Assembly (NCBI RefSeq): GCF_047511655.1
Contig: NC_133395.1
Location: 147,612,318 to 147,676,317 of the forward strand
Direction: 5' to 3'
Source of the DNA: Castor canadensis
Lineage: Eukaryota; Chordata; Mammalia; Rodentia; Castoridae
DNA: 64,000 bases
This document shows positions 10,970 to 22,927 of this stretch, in pieces. Positions within the stretch are counted from its first letter, which is position 1. Every line of letters begins with the position of its first letter. A program made the translations under genes and the position numbers. The notes under the pieces were generated by a model, which did no database searches, was not told where the DNA came from, and saw only the letters and a list, made by a program, of their open reading frames with translations.

Positions 10970-12690
10970 CAGCTAAGGATCTCGAGACAGTTGAGGAAAG
11001 CATGATGCATACAAATGACCGAAATAAAAAGAGAAGCCACCTCAAAGAAACAGGGACTATGCCCGAAGTCTCCCCAGAGAATGTGAAAATAATCTGTCAA
11101 TGGAACAGGAAAAGAATAGGAAAGCGATGTCCTGGAAATTAAAGCAGGGAAGAAATTGAATCACAGTGGGAAATGTGGAGGGTAGACTGGCGGAAATGTC
11201 CCAGAAAGCAGAGCAAAAACCAGCGTGATCAGAAGTGAATGAGAAATTAAGTCCAGGAGATCCAACATCTGAATAATTGGAGCTGTGTCAAAAGAGAAGA
11301 GACAAAACAGAGAAGAATAAGTCGTCTGCGAAGTGAACGAGAGAAATGCCCCAGAGCTGAAGTTGTCAGATGGAAGGAAGACGCCACGTGCCCAGCACAA
11401 GATAAAAACAGAGCTGAACAAAAGCACCTCATTGTGACGCTAGAGGACATCAGGAAACATACAAGCTCACAAAGCCTTCTAGAGAGGGTAGCAAGAATCA
11501 GACGGCAGACTACGACCTCGGAAGCTGCAAGAAAATGAAGCAGACCTCCTCAAACGGGAAAATTACTTTCCACCCCTGCAATCTGTTGACCAAGTGTGAG
11601 GGAATGTTTTCAGACGTACAGTGGCTCAAAAATGCTTTCTCCTGTGGGCCCTTTTATCGAGATATCAAAAACGAGCATGTAAACCAAGAAGTGGAGACCC
11701 AGGAAACAGGGCTGCACACAGTGGAGAGAAAGGAAACCCCGGGAGGGCATTGAGGGCAGACCCAGGAAGACAGCAGGCCTGGAGACAGCAGTGCAGACAG
11801 AGCTGGCAGAGGCTCTGGGGAGACATCTCCAGGAGAGACGTGGGTCAGGTCTTAATGTTTGAAAGAAAACTTAGACTAACCAAAAAGAAAGCGCTTGCAA
11901 ACCATATGTCTGGTAAGAGCAACGAAGAAATCTTACAACTCCATAATAAAATAATAAAAAAGACAAAACACAAATTTTTCATAGACCAAAGACCCAAAAG
12001 ACTATAAACAAAAGGCCAAGGGCTCAGCCTCCTAGCCATTAAGGAACTGTGCACCAGGGCCACAATGAAGCCAGACTTGGAGCCTATGCAGACGACCACA
12101 GTGACAAGCGCTGACAAGGACTGGAGACATGGGACCCTTATGCACTGCTGCTGACAGTATCAAATGTGTAGCTGGTGGGGAAAGCAGTGTGGCAACTCCT
12201 GAAAAGGTTAAGCTTGGAGTAGCTGTAGACACAGCAGCCCACTCCTCTATCTAGGTCTCACACCCCAAGTGCTTATCACTGATGAACAGGGAAATAAAAT
12301 ATGCCACGTTCATACAGTGGAATATTATGTAGCAATAAAAAGGAATGAAGTAACAATTCATGCTACACATAGATGAGCCTTGGAAATACCATGCTAAGTG
12401 AAAGAAGGCAGTCTCAAAAGATCACAATATCCTATGTTTCCATTCATACGAAATGTCCAGAAAAGACAAATCTGCAGAGACAACCAGTGGCTCTGAGGGT
12501 GCCCAGGACAAGGGGAAGAGTGAAGAGGGAGTGGCTTGTAAGTGACAGGATTTGTTTTGGGGTGATAATAATGTTTGAAATTAGATAGCAGGGATGGTCA
12601 TCAACTTTATGAATATACTGAAAACCACTGACTCATACAGTTTTAAATAGTGAAATTATGACATGTGAATTATACGTCAGTGGGGCTGCT
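10970..12690 (+). repeat. Ancient L1 (L1M-like) 3' region
   Basis: The A-rich plus strand carries mammalian L1 3'-half landmarks in order. They include a GAGGGAATGTTTTCAGAC segment near 11600, AACCAAGAAGTGGAGACCC near 11680, and TGGAATATTATGTAGCAAT with AAAAAGGAATGAAG near 12330. The last two correspond to the region close to the end of ORF2. No long open frame survives. Boundaries are approximate. Confidence 0.65.
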
Positions 12691-13599
12691 TTTAAAAGAA
12701 AGGGCCAGAGCTCTTCTCCCACATTGGCGGCTTTGGGGTTTGACACTACCGCGGGGAATTAGCTGAACAGCCCGTAGGGAGTGTGGGAGGCAGTGGAGGA
12801 GGCAGAAATGGCTCAAGTCAGTCAGGATTAGAGAGAAGATGGTGACAGATGACACCTAGTGGCAGGAACTTAGTCCCTGCTATGAGAAAATCCATGAAAT
12901 GACAACTTGGTGGCCTGTGCCCACACTTGGCACATAGAAATCCTGCCTTCCAGGGGACCACCTGGACTTGGACTGTAGCACCTGGCGGTGGACTCAGTAC
13001 CACGTTTCACAGGACTCGGGTGTCCCCCACAGGCTCCCACTTTGGCTGTCTCTCCCGCTGCTGGCTCTTGGAGGCTCAACGCATCATCCTCCCAGACCGG
13101 TTCTGCTCTTTCTCCCAGCTCTCTGTGCAGGACCTGCCCCCGACTACAGCAGCGCACACGCTCGTGTGCAGTCTGCAGCTGCCCCTCCAGCCTTACACGG
13201 GAGCCTGCGGAGCCTCCGTCCAGCCCCACCCTGGCTGCCCAGGTGGGCCCAGGCTCTGGGCAGGAGTCATAGTAAGACCCCTCTGCTTCCAATGCAGAGC
13301 ATTTCTACCATTGACCTTGGCTGACTTCTTGGGAACCCCGGCAACATTTTCACCTTAGTCTCATCCCCTCCATGTCTTTCCCTCCTTGCCCGGGGCTGGG
13401 AGAGCCTCCCCGCATTCCTGTCTGTCCAGCTAGAACTTCCTCTAATGCTCCCTCTGGTCCTCTAGCCCAGCCTGTGGCCCAGTCTTAGTGGTAGCTCTAA
13501 TGTGTCCACAGAACTCAAAACCTGAATTATCAGAAGGAGAAATTGCACTGGGAAGTACTTCATGAGTTCTCTCCCTAACAAGTGCAGCATAAAATAGGC
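12691..13599. other. Unique intronic DNA, GC-rich centre
   Basis: No repeat was recognised. Positions 12870-13360 are GC-rich and open in several frames at once on both strands, with peptides that match no family I know. I treat this as low stop-codon density and not as coding sequence. Confidence 0.5.
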
Positions 13600-13785
13600 A
13601 GCTGTGCTGACTCTGCACCAGACGCTGTTCCAAGCGTCATCTCTGATTTTCACAACAGTCTGTAAACTAGATACTACCATAACCCTTATTTTATAGGTAC
13701 AGAAACCGAAACCACCTAAAGAAGTCACACAGAGGGTAAATGTTGAATTTGAGATTCAAACCTAGGCACAGAATCTGGCCAAAAA
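13600..13785 (-). repeat. MIR element
   Basis: GCCAGACGCTGTTCC-like start, TTTTATAGGTACAGAAACCG, AAGTCACACAGAGGG and GATTCAAACCTAGGCAC follow the reverse-complement MIR core. Confidence 0.75.
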
Positions 13786-16387
13786 GTATATCTTTTTAAC
13801 TGGGAGGCTGAAGTGTCTCTCCAGGATTACAGGGGAGCTCAGCAGGCAGGCTAAGCCTGCAGACAAATTAAATTATAATATTTGGATATGGATCTTGGCC
13901 ATCAATACAGTTTAAAAGGTCTTCAGGTGATTCTAAAATGTAGCCAGGGCTGAGAACCACTGCCCTGCTTGATGTCTGTTGGATTTCATTCATTCAACCT
14001 ACTTTTCCTGAATCCCTTTAAGTAATTGGCTTCATTAGGCCCCAGAGGCACACAGAGGTGTGTTCATTTGCAGCCGTGCAGGAAGTGACTGCACAGCCAG
14101 TCGCTGCTGTATGACTGGGTGAGGGCAGCCTGGCTGTTTAGAATGTAGCTGAACTCCTTAGGAAAAGAGCCAAATTCAGTCTGGAGCACAGAAACTGCAA
14201 ATCGAGCTTGGGGTAGGTAGCTTGTTCCAGAAAGCAAGTGAGTGGTCAGAGATCTGAGGGAGTCATACAAATAATGGGGAAACTCAGCTAATGAGGTGAT
14301 CGCTGACCAAATTTAGAGTAGCTTAAGTATCGAGAATAAAAGTGACTGTGATTGACTGAAACAAAAGAAAAGAGGCAGGAATGATGCAAAGATAAGGTCA
14401 TCATGGTGGCAACCCTGATGCAAGCATTGGTTCAAGCATAACCACTAATGAATGCTAAAAGAATTGATCAAACAGTTCTGAAGAACAGGATATTACACAG
14501 CACCAAAAATTATCCAACAAACCCCAAACCAAGTGCAATAAAGAAAAACATACTATTGCAATGGATGGTCACCATTGTAACCAAATAATTACCCATGGGA
14601 TGATTGTCTGGCATTTGCTTCCTGTATGGCACAGTGTGACGCCTCCTCCCCAACACCAAAATGACCAGCGTGTGTCTACTCAAATCTCCCCAATTCCAGC
14701 TTAGGGGAAGAAGAGAGGAGCAAAGCAAACATCCTTATGAGGGAAGAAATCAATTAAGTTTAGAGTGTGGGGCGTTCAGAGAGAAAACTAGTCTAGGCTC
14801 TTAAAAAAGTAAGCCAAGATAGAAGGTATCTAAAAATGGACACCAAAGAGATGAAACAACCAAATGTAGTGTCTGAGCTCTTATTGGATCCTGGTTTGAC
14901 TTTGAATGCTTTGTGGGCAGCTGGGGAGGTGGGGACACAGACAGGTTCTAATCTTATATTATAGAGCCAATGTGATTTTTCTTGGTATAATAATGGTTTG
15001 TGATTAGCGTGGAACATCTTTTTTTTCAGAAGAGGCATGCTGGGTATTTAGAATGAAGAGTCGTGTCTGTGGCCAGTTAGTAGGATTTCGAAAGGACAGT
15101 GTGAGCGCGCTGGACGCACGTGTGAGGCGCGGAGGAGAGCAGACGTGCGACGGCTCTGCTGTTACTGAAGCTAGGTGCAGAACAGCTGGTATCTGCTGTA
15201 CTGTTCTTTCACTTTTCTCTTTGAAACTTCTCCCACTGAGCCCAGAGAGGAAGGAAGCCACTGTAACCCAAGGCTCCTCCCACTGGAAAACTCGGGGAGA
15301 TGGTGTAGAAGTTGAGAAAGAGCAAAGCTTTGGTGGTCACTGTCCGGCCAACTCCATTTCACCCTGGGCCTGTTGACTACAAAAAGAATGGAGATGGGCT
15401 ACCAAGCAAGCAGACAATAAAGCTAAGCGTGCTTAGTGCGGAGTGGAGGGAGTGGTTACATCAGAGTGCTTGAGCTGAGAGATACTTGCAGAGTACAGCT
15501 CAGCTTCCCTGCCACCAAGGCAAAGCACGCAAAGCAATGCCTTCGAAAGCCCTCCTGTGGGAGGCACCGCACCTCGGCTGCACTGCTTCCCGTGCCAGGA
15601 CTGTCTTCTGGTTTTCTTTGCCTTCCATCTTGGCCCTCTGCAACACAAACCAAGAGACTCAGTGACCATGAGTGTTGTCCTGCACTGTCACCCTGGCCTC
15701 ACAATGTTGAGCGAGCAGGGGCCTGTGGACTGGTTCCTCAGTGGGCGTCAGAAAGGCAACACCCATCCTGTCCCTAGAAAGGGAGGAGCCGCACACCCTC
15801 TTGGTGTCCTGAAGCCCTGGGTGACCAATCAGCACCTAAGGGACAAACTCCTGGTTCCACACCATCAGATCTTGACCTCCCCTCATGCCACATGGCTTCA
15901 TTTCCCAACCACATTTCCAAGGCACAGGAGTCACCGTCTGCCTTAGTTTGGGGTCCTCTGGAAGCTGACCCTGAATCATGGGTTAAGTGCACATGGTTGT
16001 GAGGGAGGTGCTTCCAGGAGACACCAGTTGGGAAGAAGAGGTTGAGCCAGGGAGGAAATCAGTTCCACTGTGACCCCAGGGTCCTCCCATTGGGAAAGGG
16101 GACACAGGTAGAGCATGCCTAAGAGTTGTCCTCCCAGGGGTGAAGAGCCTGAGGCATTTGTCCTCAGACTGGTTCTTGGCACTTGCCCCCATGGGGTCTG
16201 AGAAAATCCTGGGCTGACCAGCTCAGCAGAGGGGCGTGGTCAGAGGGTTCTGGAACAGTGGTCACAGAGGAGACACAGCTGGTGTCTTCTATGTCAGTTC
16301 ACATCTCTGGCAGTCTCTTTGTGTCATCCTAACTGCCCACTGATAAACAAGTAAGGTTTATTCCTGTAAACTAAGAGGTTCCACGTG
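13786..16387. other. Unique intronic DNA
   Basis: No exon, RNA gene or clear repeat was recognised. The only open frames are short and mutually overlapping. Confidence 0.45.
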
Positions 16388-16483
16388 GGACTGAGCTGAG
16401 CTCGGTACTAGAGAGCTTGCTTAGCATGTGTGAGGCCCTGGCTTTCATCCCTAGCACCAAAAAAAAAAAAAAAAAAAAAAAAA
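16388..16483 (+). repeat. ID-like SINE with long A-tail
   Basis: GGGACTGAGCTGAGCTCGGT, GAGCTTGCTTAGCATGTGTG and TTCATCCCTAGCACC followed by about 24 A. This is a diverged ID-family member, different from the common type in the window. Confidence 0.8.
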
Positions 16484-17859
16484 GCCACAGCTAGCAAACA
16501 AACTTAGTAATTTAAAATTGATCCTATACTTATTCTACTCCTAATATTCTAATTTGGTCAACGGACCAAATGTACATTGTCTAGCATTTTTTCCTCTTCA
16601 CACCAGTCTGTGATCAGATCTGCATTTTGCTGTCTCTTCAGTTTCCTTAAGTCTGGAACACTTTTACAGACTTGCTTTTGCCTTTTTATAACCCTGACAT
16701 TTTGAAATTATGCTGTCATCTTCCTTTGAAATAGACTTTCCCCTTTTGAAGTCTACCTGATGTTTCTTTGGATCCAGTTCAGTTGTGCCTGCCTGCTTGG
16801 AACCTCACCTGAGTGACACAGTGCCTTCTCAGTACCTCACCAGCAAAGACAGCGTAATTGGACACGACAGTGTCCAGTTTCACCACTTTTTCCTTGTAAC
16901 AATGTCTCCCAGAAGTCTCTTCCATCTCAGCCATGGAGATTTTCCCTGCCCATGTTGTTAGCAGGTGTTTTGCTCCCTGTGAACCACAGGAGCCCTTCTT
17001 GGTTTGTTACTAAGGCAATTCTTCCATGCCTCTTTGGATCCAAAAGCAGACCATCCCTTGATTTTCAGAACAGGCTCGATATCGGGTTCTATCAAGGTGG
17101 AGAGGGCAGCAAAACCTTGTCTGTCCCTCTTGGGGTGTGACTGAACTGGACGGCAGCAGCATGGCAGCCGTCTGAGAATGCAGAGTGGAAGAGAGAAGCA
17201 GGCAGGTTGGGGGAGGAAATCAGTGATGAGTGTCCCCTTTCTTTTCCTGGATGTCACCTGGCCTGAACTCAAAGACAGCCTGAAACCTGGGACTTCACCC
17301 CAGTGTACACAGAAAGGGCTCCAATGGAAGCTGCCTATTTCTGTTCCCAAGAGCAAGAAAGAGTACCCCATGTGTCAGGAAGGTGGAGGAAAATGGTTTA
17401 TTTTCTCTTTTTCTCATTCTCTACCCAACTCCCACTTTCATCCCCCAATCCAAGGTGGTAGCACTGGCAAGAATGGGCTGGTACCCTTCTTCAGACCTGG
17501 GGGACAGTCCCTATTGTCTTTGTCTCATGACCCACCTGCCACGTGGACCTGGAGGCACACAGATTCACCGGACATGTGCAGCAGAGCAGAGAAGCTAAGC
17601 CCCAGATTGTCAGCCAGAAAACTAGGAAGGGGAGCGGAGTTCTTGGGGTCAGGAAAGTGACATGAAGACTGCAGTCAGGGGAAGCTGGCGTGCTCTACAG
17701 GACTATGGAGGAGCGCAGCCCCTCACACTCCTGCAGAGAAGCAACGGTCAGCCAGCCGTAGGCTTCTTCTGTGCCCACTTGAATGGACACTCACTAGCCA
17801 AGGTCATCATCTGCTGGCCATCTGTGACACTCATGGCCCTCTTCTTTCTTTGAGTGAGG
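16484..17859. other. Unique intronic DNA left of the provirus
   Basis: This is where a 3' LTR would be expected, but nothing here matches the 5' LTR at 32165-32606: no TGTTG/CAACA ends and no counterpart of its AATAAA region. No other feature was recognised. Confidence 0.5.
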
Positions 17860-19494
17860 GCAGTTTTCTGACAGGGTTGCTTCCTCACAAAGAGGGGATC
17901 AGCTAGCAGTAATACTCAGGGAGCCCAGCTCCACGTGCTGTCCCAGAAGGACCATGAGTTGGCTAATTCCTGTCTCCTTTTTATAATGCGTTCTCGTAAT
18001 TGTCAGGCCATGTCTCTGACCACCCAGATTTGTTAGTATAAAAGCAACACTCTTCATCTAGGAAGAGACATGTTCCACCCTTTTCAGCAGTTCATAGGTC
18101 GAGTGCACGCCTGACTTGGAGCACTACTGATGCAAGTGGATCCACTTGGTCTTGTAAAGCCACCAAGGATAGTGTAACGCTCTCTATGTCATCAGAAAGT
18201 TCTTTTGATAATTTTTTATGAGTATGGACTGATGAGGCAATGCCCCCACTGCAGCACCTATTCCAGTGGTGATCCCCATGGCCACTAGTAGGGGAATGAT
18301 TTGAATGGCCCTCTTTGATCGAGTATAGACCACTAGAGGAATAGGGAGAGATGGGTTGTTAGGGTTAATACTGATTTGTGGGGTTTGAAGGGCTAGAGTA
18401 TAGAATCCCTTCCAGTCGGGAGGCAGGCAAGCATAGGCTGCGGTTCCACAAACAAAATATGTTCCAGGAAAGGGTGAACACTGAGGACAAAATGTTAGAT
18501 CAGTTGTCAGCGTTATTTTAACATAAAGCTCTTTGGGAATTTTCCCCAGTGGCCTCGACCCAGGTAGGCTTTGGAGGCATTGGGGAACTGAGTGGGTCAG
18601 TTTTACCCTGGCAATATCGGGTCTTGTCAGGGGAAGGCCCAATATGTTACCTGGCAAAGTCCCAAGTGAGTCCATGGGGGCTGCCAATACCTGTGAGAGA
18701 CTTGGGGAGAGGCACAGCCAGCAGTTCTTGGCTAAAGAGGGATTTGTATAGTTTAGGAGATGATGGGTGGAATTAAGTAGTCTGTATATCCAGGGGTCTA
18801 AGTCATAATTCCTATTGGGTTGAGGGAGGCTTTCAAGCCAGTCATTTGGGTTAGACACCCAGCAGACAGGGCCTGTCACCATAGGGCAAACTCGATCTGC
18901 ATAACCCCAATAGCTATTAGCTGTTAAATTTCCAATTGAATATTTTCTCCTGTTTGTATAACAGGAAAGGACTCTGACTGTTTTATAACATCTTTGTGGC
19001 ATATGGGAATAGGCAGAGGTGCAGGGACACTGGCAGTGGTGGGTCTACAGGGGCTGGAACTGGGTTATCAAAAGGTATGGCTGTAACTACAGGAGAAGGG
19101 GTGGTCATTATACATAGAGGAAGAGGGAAAAGGGCTGAACTGGATCTCTAGAAGGTATGGCTGGATAACAGGTCGCAACCTGGCCCCATTATGTAGGTTT
19201 GTCCCTTGTGGAAGCAGAAAGTGGGTCCTCGTTTGACACATAAATCACGTTGATTGTCCCAAGGGGGTGGGGGGGCACGATATACTTTGCATCTACAAGG
19301 GGAGTAGGAATCCATTGTTACAGGGCAGAATAAGTGGCGCACAAGGAACAGGGCACACAGGATAAGGTACCCGCCACTTAAGGCCAATTGCTAAGGCCAT
19401 GTCCACTGAGGGGGAGAGGTCGCCCCAAACCAACACTCAAGATAAGGGGAACAAGAATGTAAACAACGCATAAAAAGAGGGAGAGAGGGAGCAT
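17860..19494 (-). pseudogene. env: ERV env remnant
   Basis: A hydrophobic leader begins at an ATG at 19494 just after the end of pol, and the surface-subunit N-terminus continues at 19388-19148. A 272-codon open block (19002-18184) has NCWLCLSPS, the CXXC isomerase-like motif. It also has the furin-type site RSKR at 18310-18321, followed by a hydrophobic Gly/Ala-rich fusion-peptide-like segment. The transmembrane subunit continues in another frame, with a stop in the immunosuppressive-like region (18092-18094) and a CX6CC motif at 18044-18070. A shifted frame then fades near 17.86 kb, before a convincing membrane anchor. Stops between leader and SU, a frameshift near 18190 and the degraded 3' end rule out a working protein. 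Confidence 0.85.
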
Positions 19495-19559
19495 AAGTTA
19501 GGTGTCTGGTGTGGTTCTTTTGAAGGGGTGTTTGAGGTCTTCCACTGTTCACAGGAGTA

Positions 19560-22476
19560 GGCTAGTGGAGCTGAGTGTGGTTTTGGGGCAGGCTCATCAG
19601 GCTCCAGTGTCCAGCGTTTGGCTCAGGAGATGGGAATCCAGGAATCCAGTCCAGCAACCTTAATTCCTGTGGGGGTAGAAAACAGGACCGGGTATGGCCC
19701 CTTCCAAGGAACTTCAGAGAGGCCACGAGAGGCATGAGGAAGTTTAACTAAGACCATATCACCTGAGCAAAATGGTGGGGAAGAGTCTAGCCTGGCTCAT
19801 CTCATCCCAGCTCAGAAAGAATCTGTTGAAATTTGGCTAGATGGGTGGTGTGGGACACCAAATTGGCAGTCTTGGTGTCTAAGAGAAGATCATTTCGAAA
19901 AAATGGCCTCCCATGTAGTACCTCAAATGGAGTCAGGCCCAGTGAGTTTGGGGTATTTCTGCGTCGGGTCAGGACTAGCTGTAACAGCCTTGACCAGGGG
20001 AGGTGAGTTTCTTGAGCCAACTTAAACAAATGTCTCTCAGGCATTCCATTGGCCCGTTCTACCTTACCAGAGGATTGGGGTCTCCAGGCACAGTGGAGGT
20101 GGTATTGATTCCCAAAGACTTAGATTCCGCTGGGTGACTTTGGCTCAGAAGGCCAGCCCACTGTCACTCTGGAGAGTCTGGGGGATGTCCAAATCTAGGA
20201 ATAATCTCATTAATTAAGACCTTAATTACCTCCCAGGCCTTTTTAGAGGAACAGGGGAATGCTTCTACCCATCCAGAAAATGTATCTAACAAGACCAGGA
20301 GTAACCTAGAGGCTGGGCCTCCTGGCAGATGGGTGAAATCAAATTACCAGCCTTCCCCAGGATATGTGCCTCATCTCTGTGTCCCAGGGTCAGGCAGGGC
20401 AGAGTTACAGGGATTATTGTGCTGGCAAATTTCATACCCCCTGATAATATCTTGGAGGGTATCTTTGAGTTTTGTCCCCTCAAATAATTAACTAACCAGC
20501 AAGAGAGTCTTATGTATCCCTAAGTAATAGGATTTGTGTAAGGTTTTAAGGACCTTCCATTGGCTACTTTGTGGAAGAAATAGCTTGTCCTTGGGAGTTA
20601 TCCACCATCCCCTGTGGTCAAGGCGATACCTCCGGTCAGAGGTCTGTTGGAGTTCAGTGGGCAAGTACTAAGGATGATTGGAGGGTAGAAAGGATTGTTC
20701 CCATAGAAGGGGGGCTTGAACATAAGGTTTTTGGGCAGCCTCTTTTTGCTGCCATGTCAGCTCTATCGTTTCCTTTTGTTATTTCGTCCCTAGATCATTG
20801 GTGCCCAGGGCAATGAATCAATGCCACCTGGTTTGTGAGTAGGGCTGCCTCTAGGAGGTCTAGGATTGCTTGAGAGTGTTTAATGGGAGATCCTGTTGTA
20901 GTTAGTAATCTTCGTTCTTTCCAAAGAGCTGCATGGGGATGGAGGACCAGGAAGGTAATACTTAGAGTCTGTATAGATATTGGCACGTTTTCCCTGGGAT
21001 AGTTGTAATGCCTTGGTGAGAGCTATCAACTCAGCCAATTGAGCACTGGTGGAGGGAGGCAGGGGCTCAGCCCATAGGGTCTGAGTGAGAGACACCACAG
21101 CTGCCCGGTCCATCTAACTCCCTCTTGGACTGATGAAGAGGGTGAGGTCTGGATCTGGAAGCGGCTGATCAAGGAGGTCAGGCCTAGCCGAGTAGCATTC
21201 AGCTAGTGTCTCCTCACATGAGTGTGTGATTGGTCCCTCTGTGGGGAGAAGGGATGCCGGGTTTAAAGCTGAACACACTCGGAGCCTTACATCTGGACAG
21301 TCTAAGAGCTGAGCCTGGTATTTGAGCAGTCTGTTATCTGACAGCCATAGTCCCCGTTTTGAGGTTAGGAGTCCTTCCAGATTCTGAGGAGTGTATATGG
21401 TCAGGGGCTGGCCAAGAATTAGTTTCTGGGCTTCTGGGATTAAGAGACAGACTCCCTCAAGGCTCTTAAGCATCCTGGCCATCCCTTGGCCACATTGTCT
21501 GTTTCCTTGCTCAGATATCCCAGTGGCTATGGGGTGTGCTCTCGGGGCTGAGTACTCCAAGGGCTAGGCCTCCCTTTCCATAAACATATAGTTGGAAGTG
21601 GTCCTGTGTAGGCAAGCTCAGTGCCAGAGCCGACTGAAGCACCTGTTTGAGAGTCTGGAAAGTCTTTTTGCCTTCCAGGTCCCATGCATGATAGGACTGA
21701 GAGTTTTGTTGAGCCTCTTTAAGAAGCCAATATAAGGGCCTCGCTAAGTCTGCATAACCCAGAATCCAAATATGACAGAATCCAGTGACCCCCCAAAAAA
21801 CGCTCACAGCTGGGGCAAGGTCTGGGGCAAGGGATACCCCAAAATTGGCTTAATCTGTCCAGGGCTTAAGGAATGGGTTTGCCCCTCCAGGATCAAGCCA
21901 AGGTAGGTAACTCAAGGAAGGCATAGCTGGGCTTTTTCTCTCAAGCCTTATAGCCTCGAGAGGCCAAAAAGTTTGAAAGGGATTCAGTTGCTCTGGAAAC
22001 AAGAGGCTCAGTGGATCCACACAAGAGTAGATCATCAACATACTGGAGAAGGGTGACCCCTGGGTGTTGCCAGTCCATTAAGTCTTTGCTTAGGACTTGT
22101 CCAAAAAGGTGGGGGCTGTCTCTGAAGCCCTGAGGCAGCTGTTGTGAGGGATTGGTGGGGCACTCAAAGGCAAACAAGAGCTGGCTATCAGGATGTAAAG
22201 GGATGCAGAAGAAGACTTCCTTCAGGTCTAGCATAGAGAAAGTTGAGCTCCTGGGGGTATTTGGGCCAACAGAGTATAGGGGTTGGGGACAATTGGATGA
22301 AGGGAAATGACGGCCTCCTTAATGAGTTGGAGGTCCTAAACCGGCCTCCATTTATTTAGGCCCTTATGGACTGCAAAAATAAGACTGTTATAGGGGCTGG
22401 AGCACTCCACTGAAAGTCCCTCTTGTTTTAGGGAGTTAATAATGAGCAATACACCCTGTTGCCCTTCAGGCTTTAG
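19560..22476 (-). pseudogene. pol: ERV pol remnant: RT, RNase H, integrase
   Basis: Reading right to left, the RT fingers begin just after the L1 junction (LKPEGQQG, ECSSPYNS). Next come LPQGFRDSP and the catalytic YVDD at 22031-22042, then thumb/connection sequence (21807-21114). RNase H follows with AQLAELIALTKAL and YTDSKY (about 21060-20950) and a C-terminal LLEAALL..IHCPGHQ near 20820. Integrase includes a GLTPFEVLHGRPF stretch near 19925, and a C-terminal domain of the GDMVLVKLPH and VAGLDSWI type ends near 19.6 kb. Polymerase motifs survive, but the frame is broken many times. The pol end and env start are close, as in intact gammaretroviruses. Confidence 0.88.
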
Positions 22477-22490
22477 GGGATATATTTTTT
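22477..22490 (-). repeat. L1 target-site duplication, 3' copy
   Basis: Fourteen bases matching 12 of 14 with 29170-29183. They flank the L1 on the tail side. The copy overlaps the A-tail in minus-strand reading, so the exact edge is uncertain by a few bases. Confidence 0.65.
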
Positions 22491-22927
22491 TATTCATATG
22501 TGCATACAATGTTTGGGTCATTTCTCCCCCTGCCCCCACCCCCTCCCTTACTCCCTCCCACCCCCTCCTTCTCCCCCCATCCCCTGCCACCCAGCAGAAA
22601 CTATTTTGCTGTAGAGAGAGTATAAGCAATAATAGGAAGGAACAAGGGTTTTTGCTGGTTGAGATAAGGATAGCTATACAGGAAGTTGACTCACATTGAT
22701 TTCCTGTGCGTGGGTGTTACCTTCTAGGTTAATTCTTTTTGATCTCACCTTTTCTCTAGTACCTGTTCCCCTTTTCCTATTGGCCTCAGTTGCTTTAAGG
22801 TATCTGCTTTAGTTTCTCTGCTTTGAGGGCAACAAATGCTAGCTAGTTTTTTAGGTGTCTTACCTATCCTCATATCTCCCTTGTGTGCTCTCGCTTTACC
22901 ATGTGATCAAAGTCCAATCCCCTTGAT

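Noticed and set aside
12870-13358. Several overlapping open frames (up to 143 codons) on both strands
   Set aside because: The segment is GC-rich with few stops. The peptides are low-complexity, have no family resemblance and lack splice or start context.
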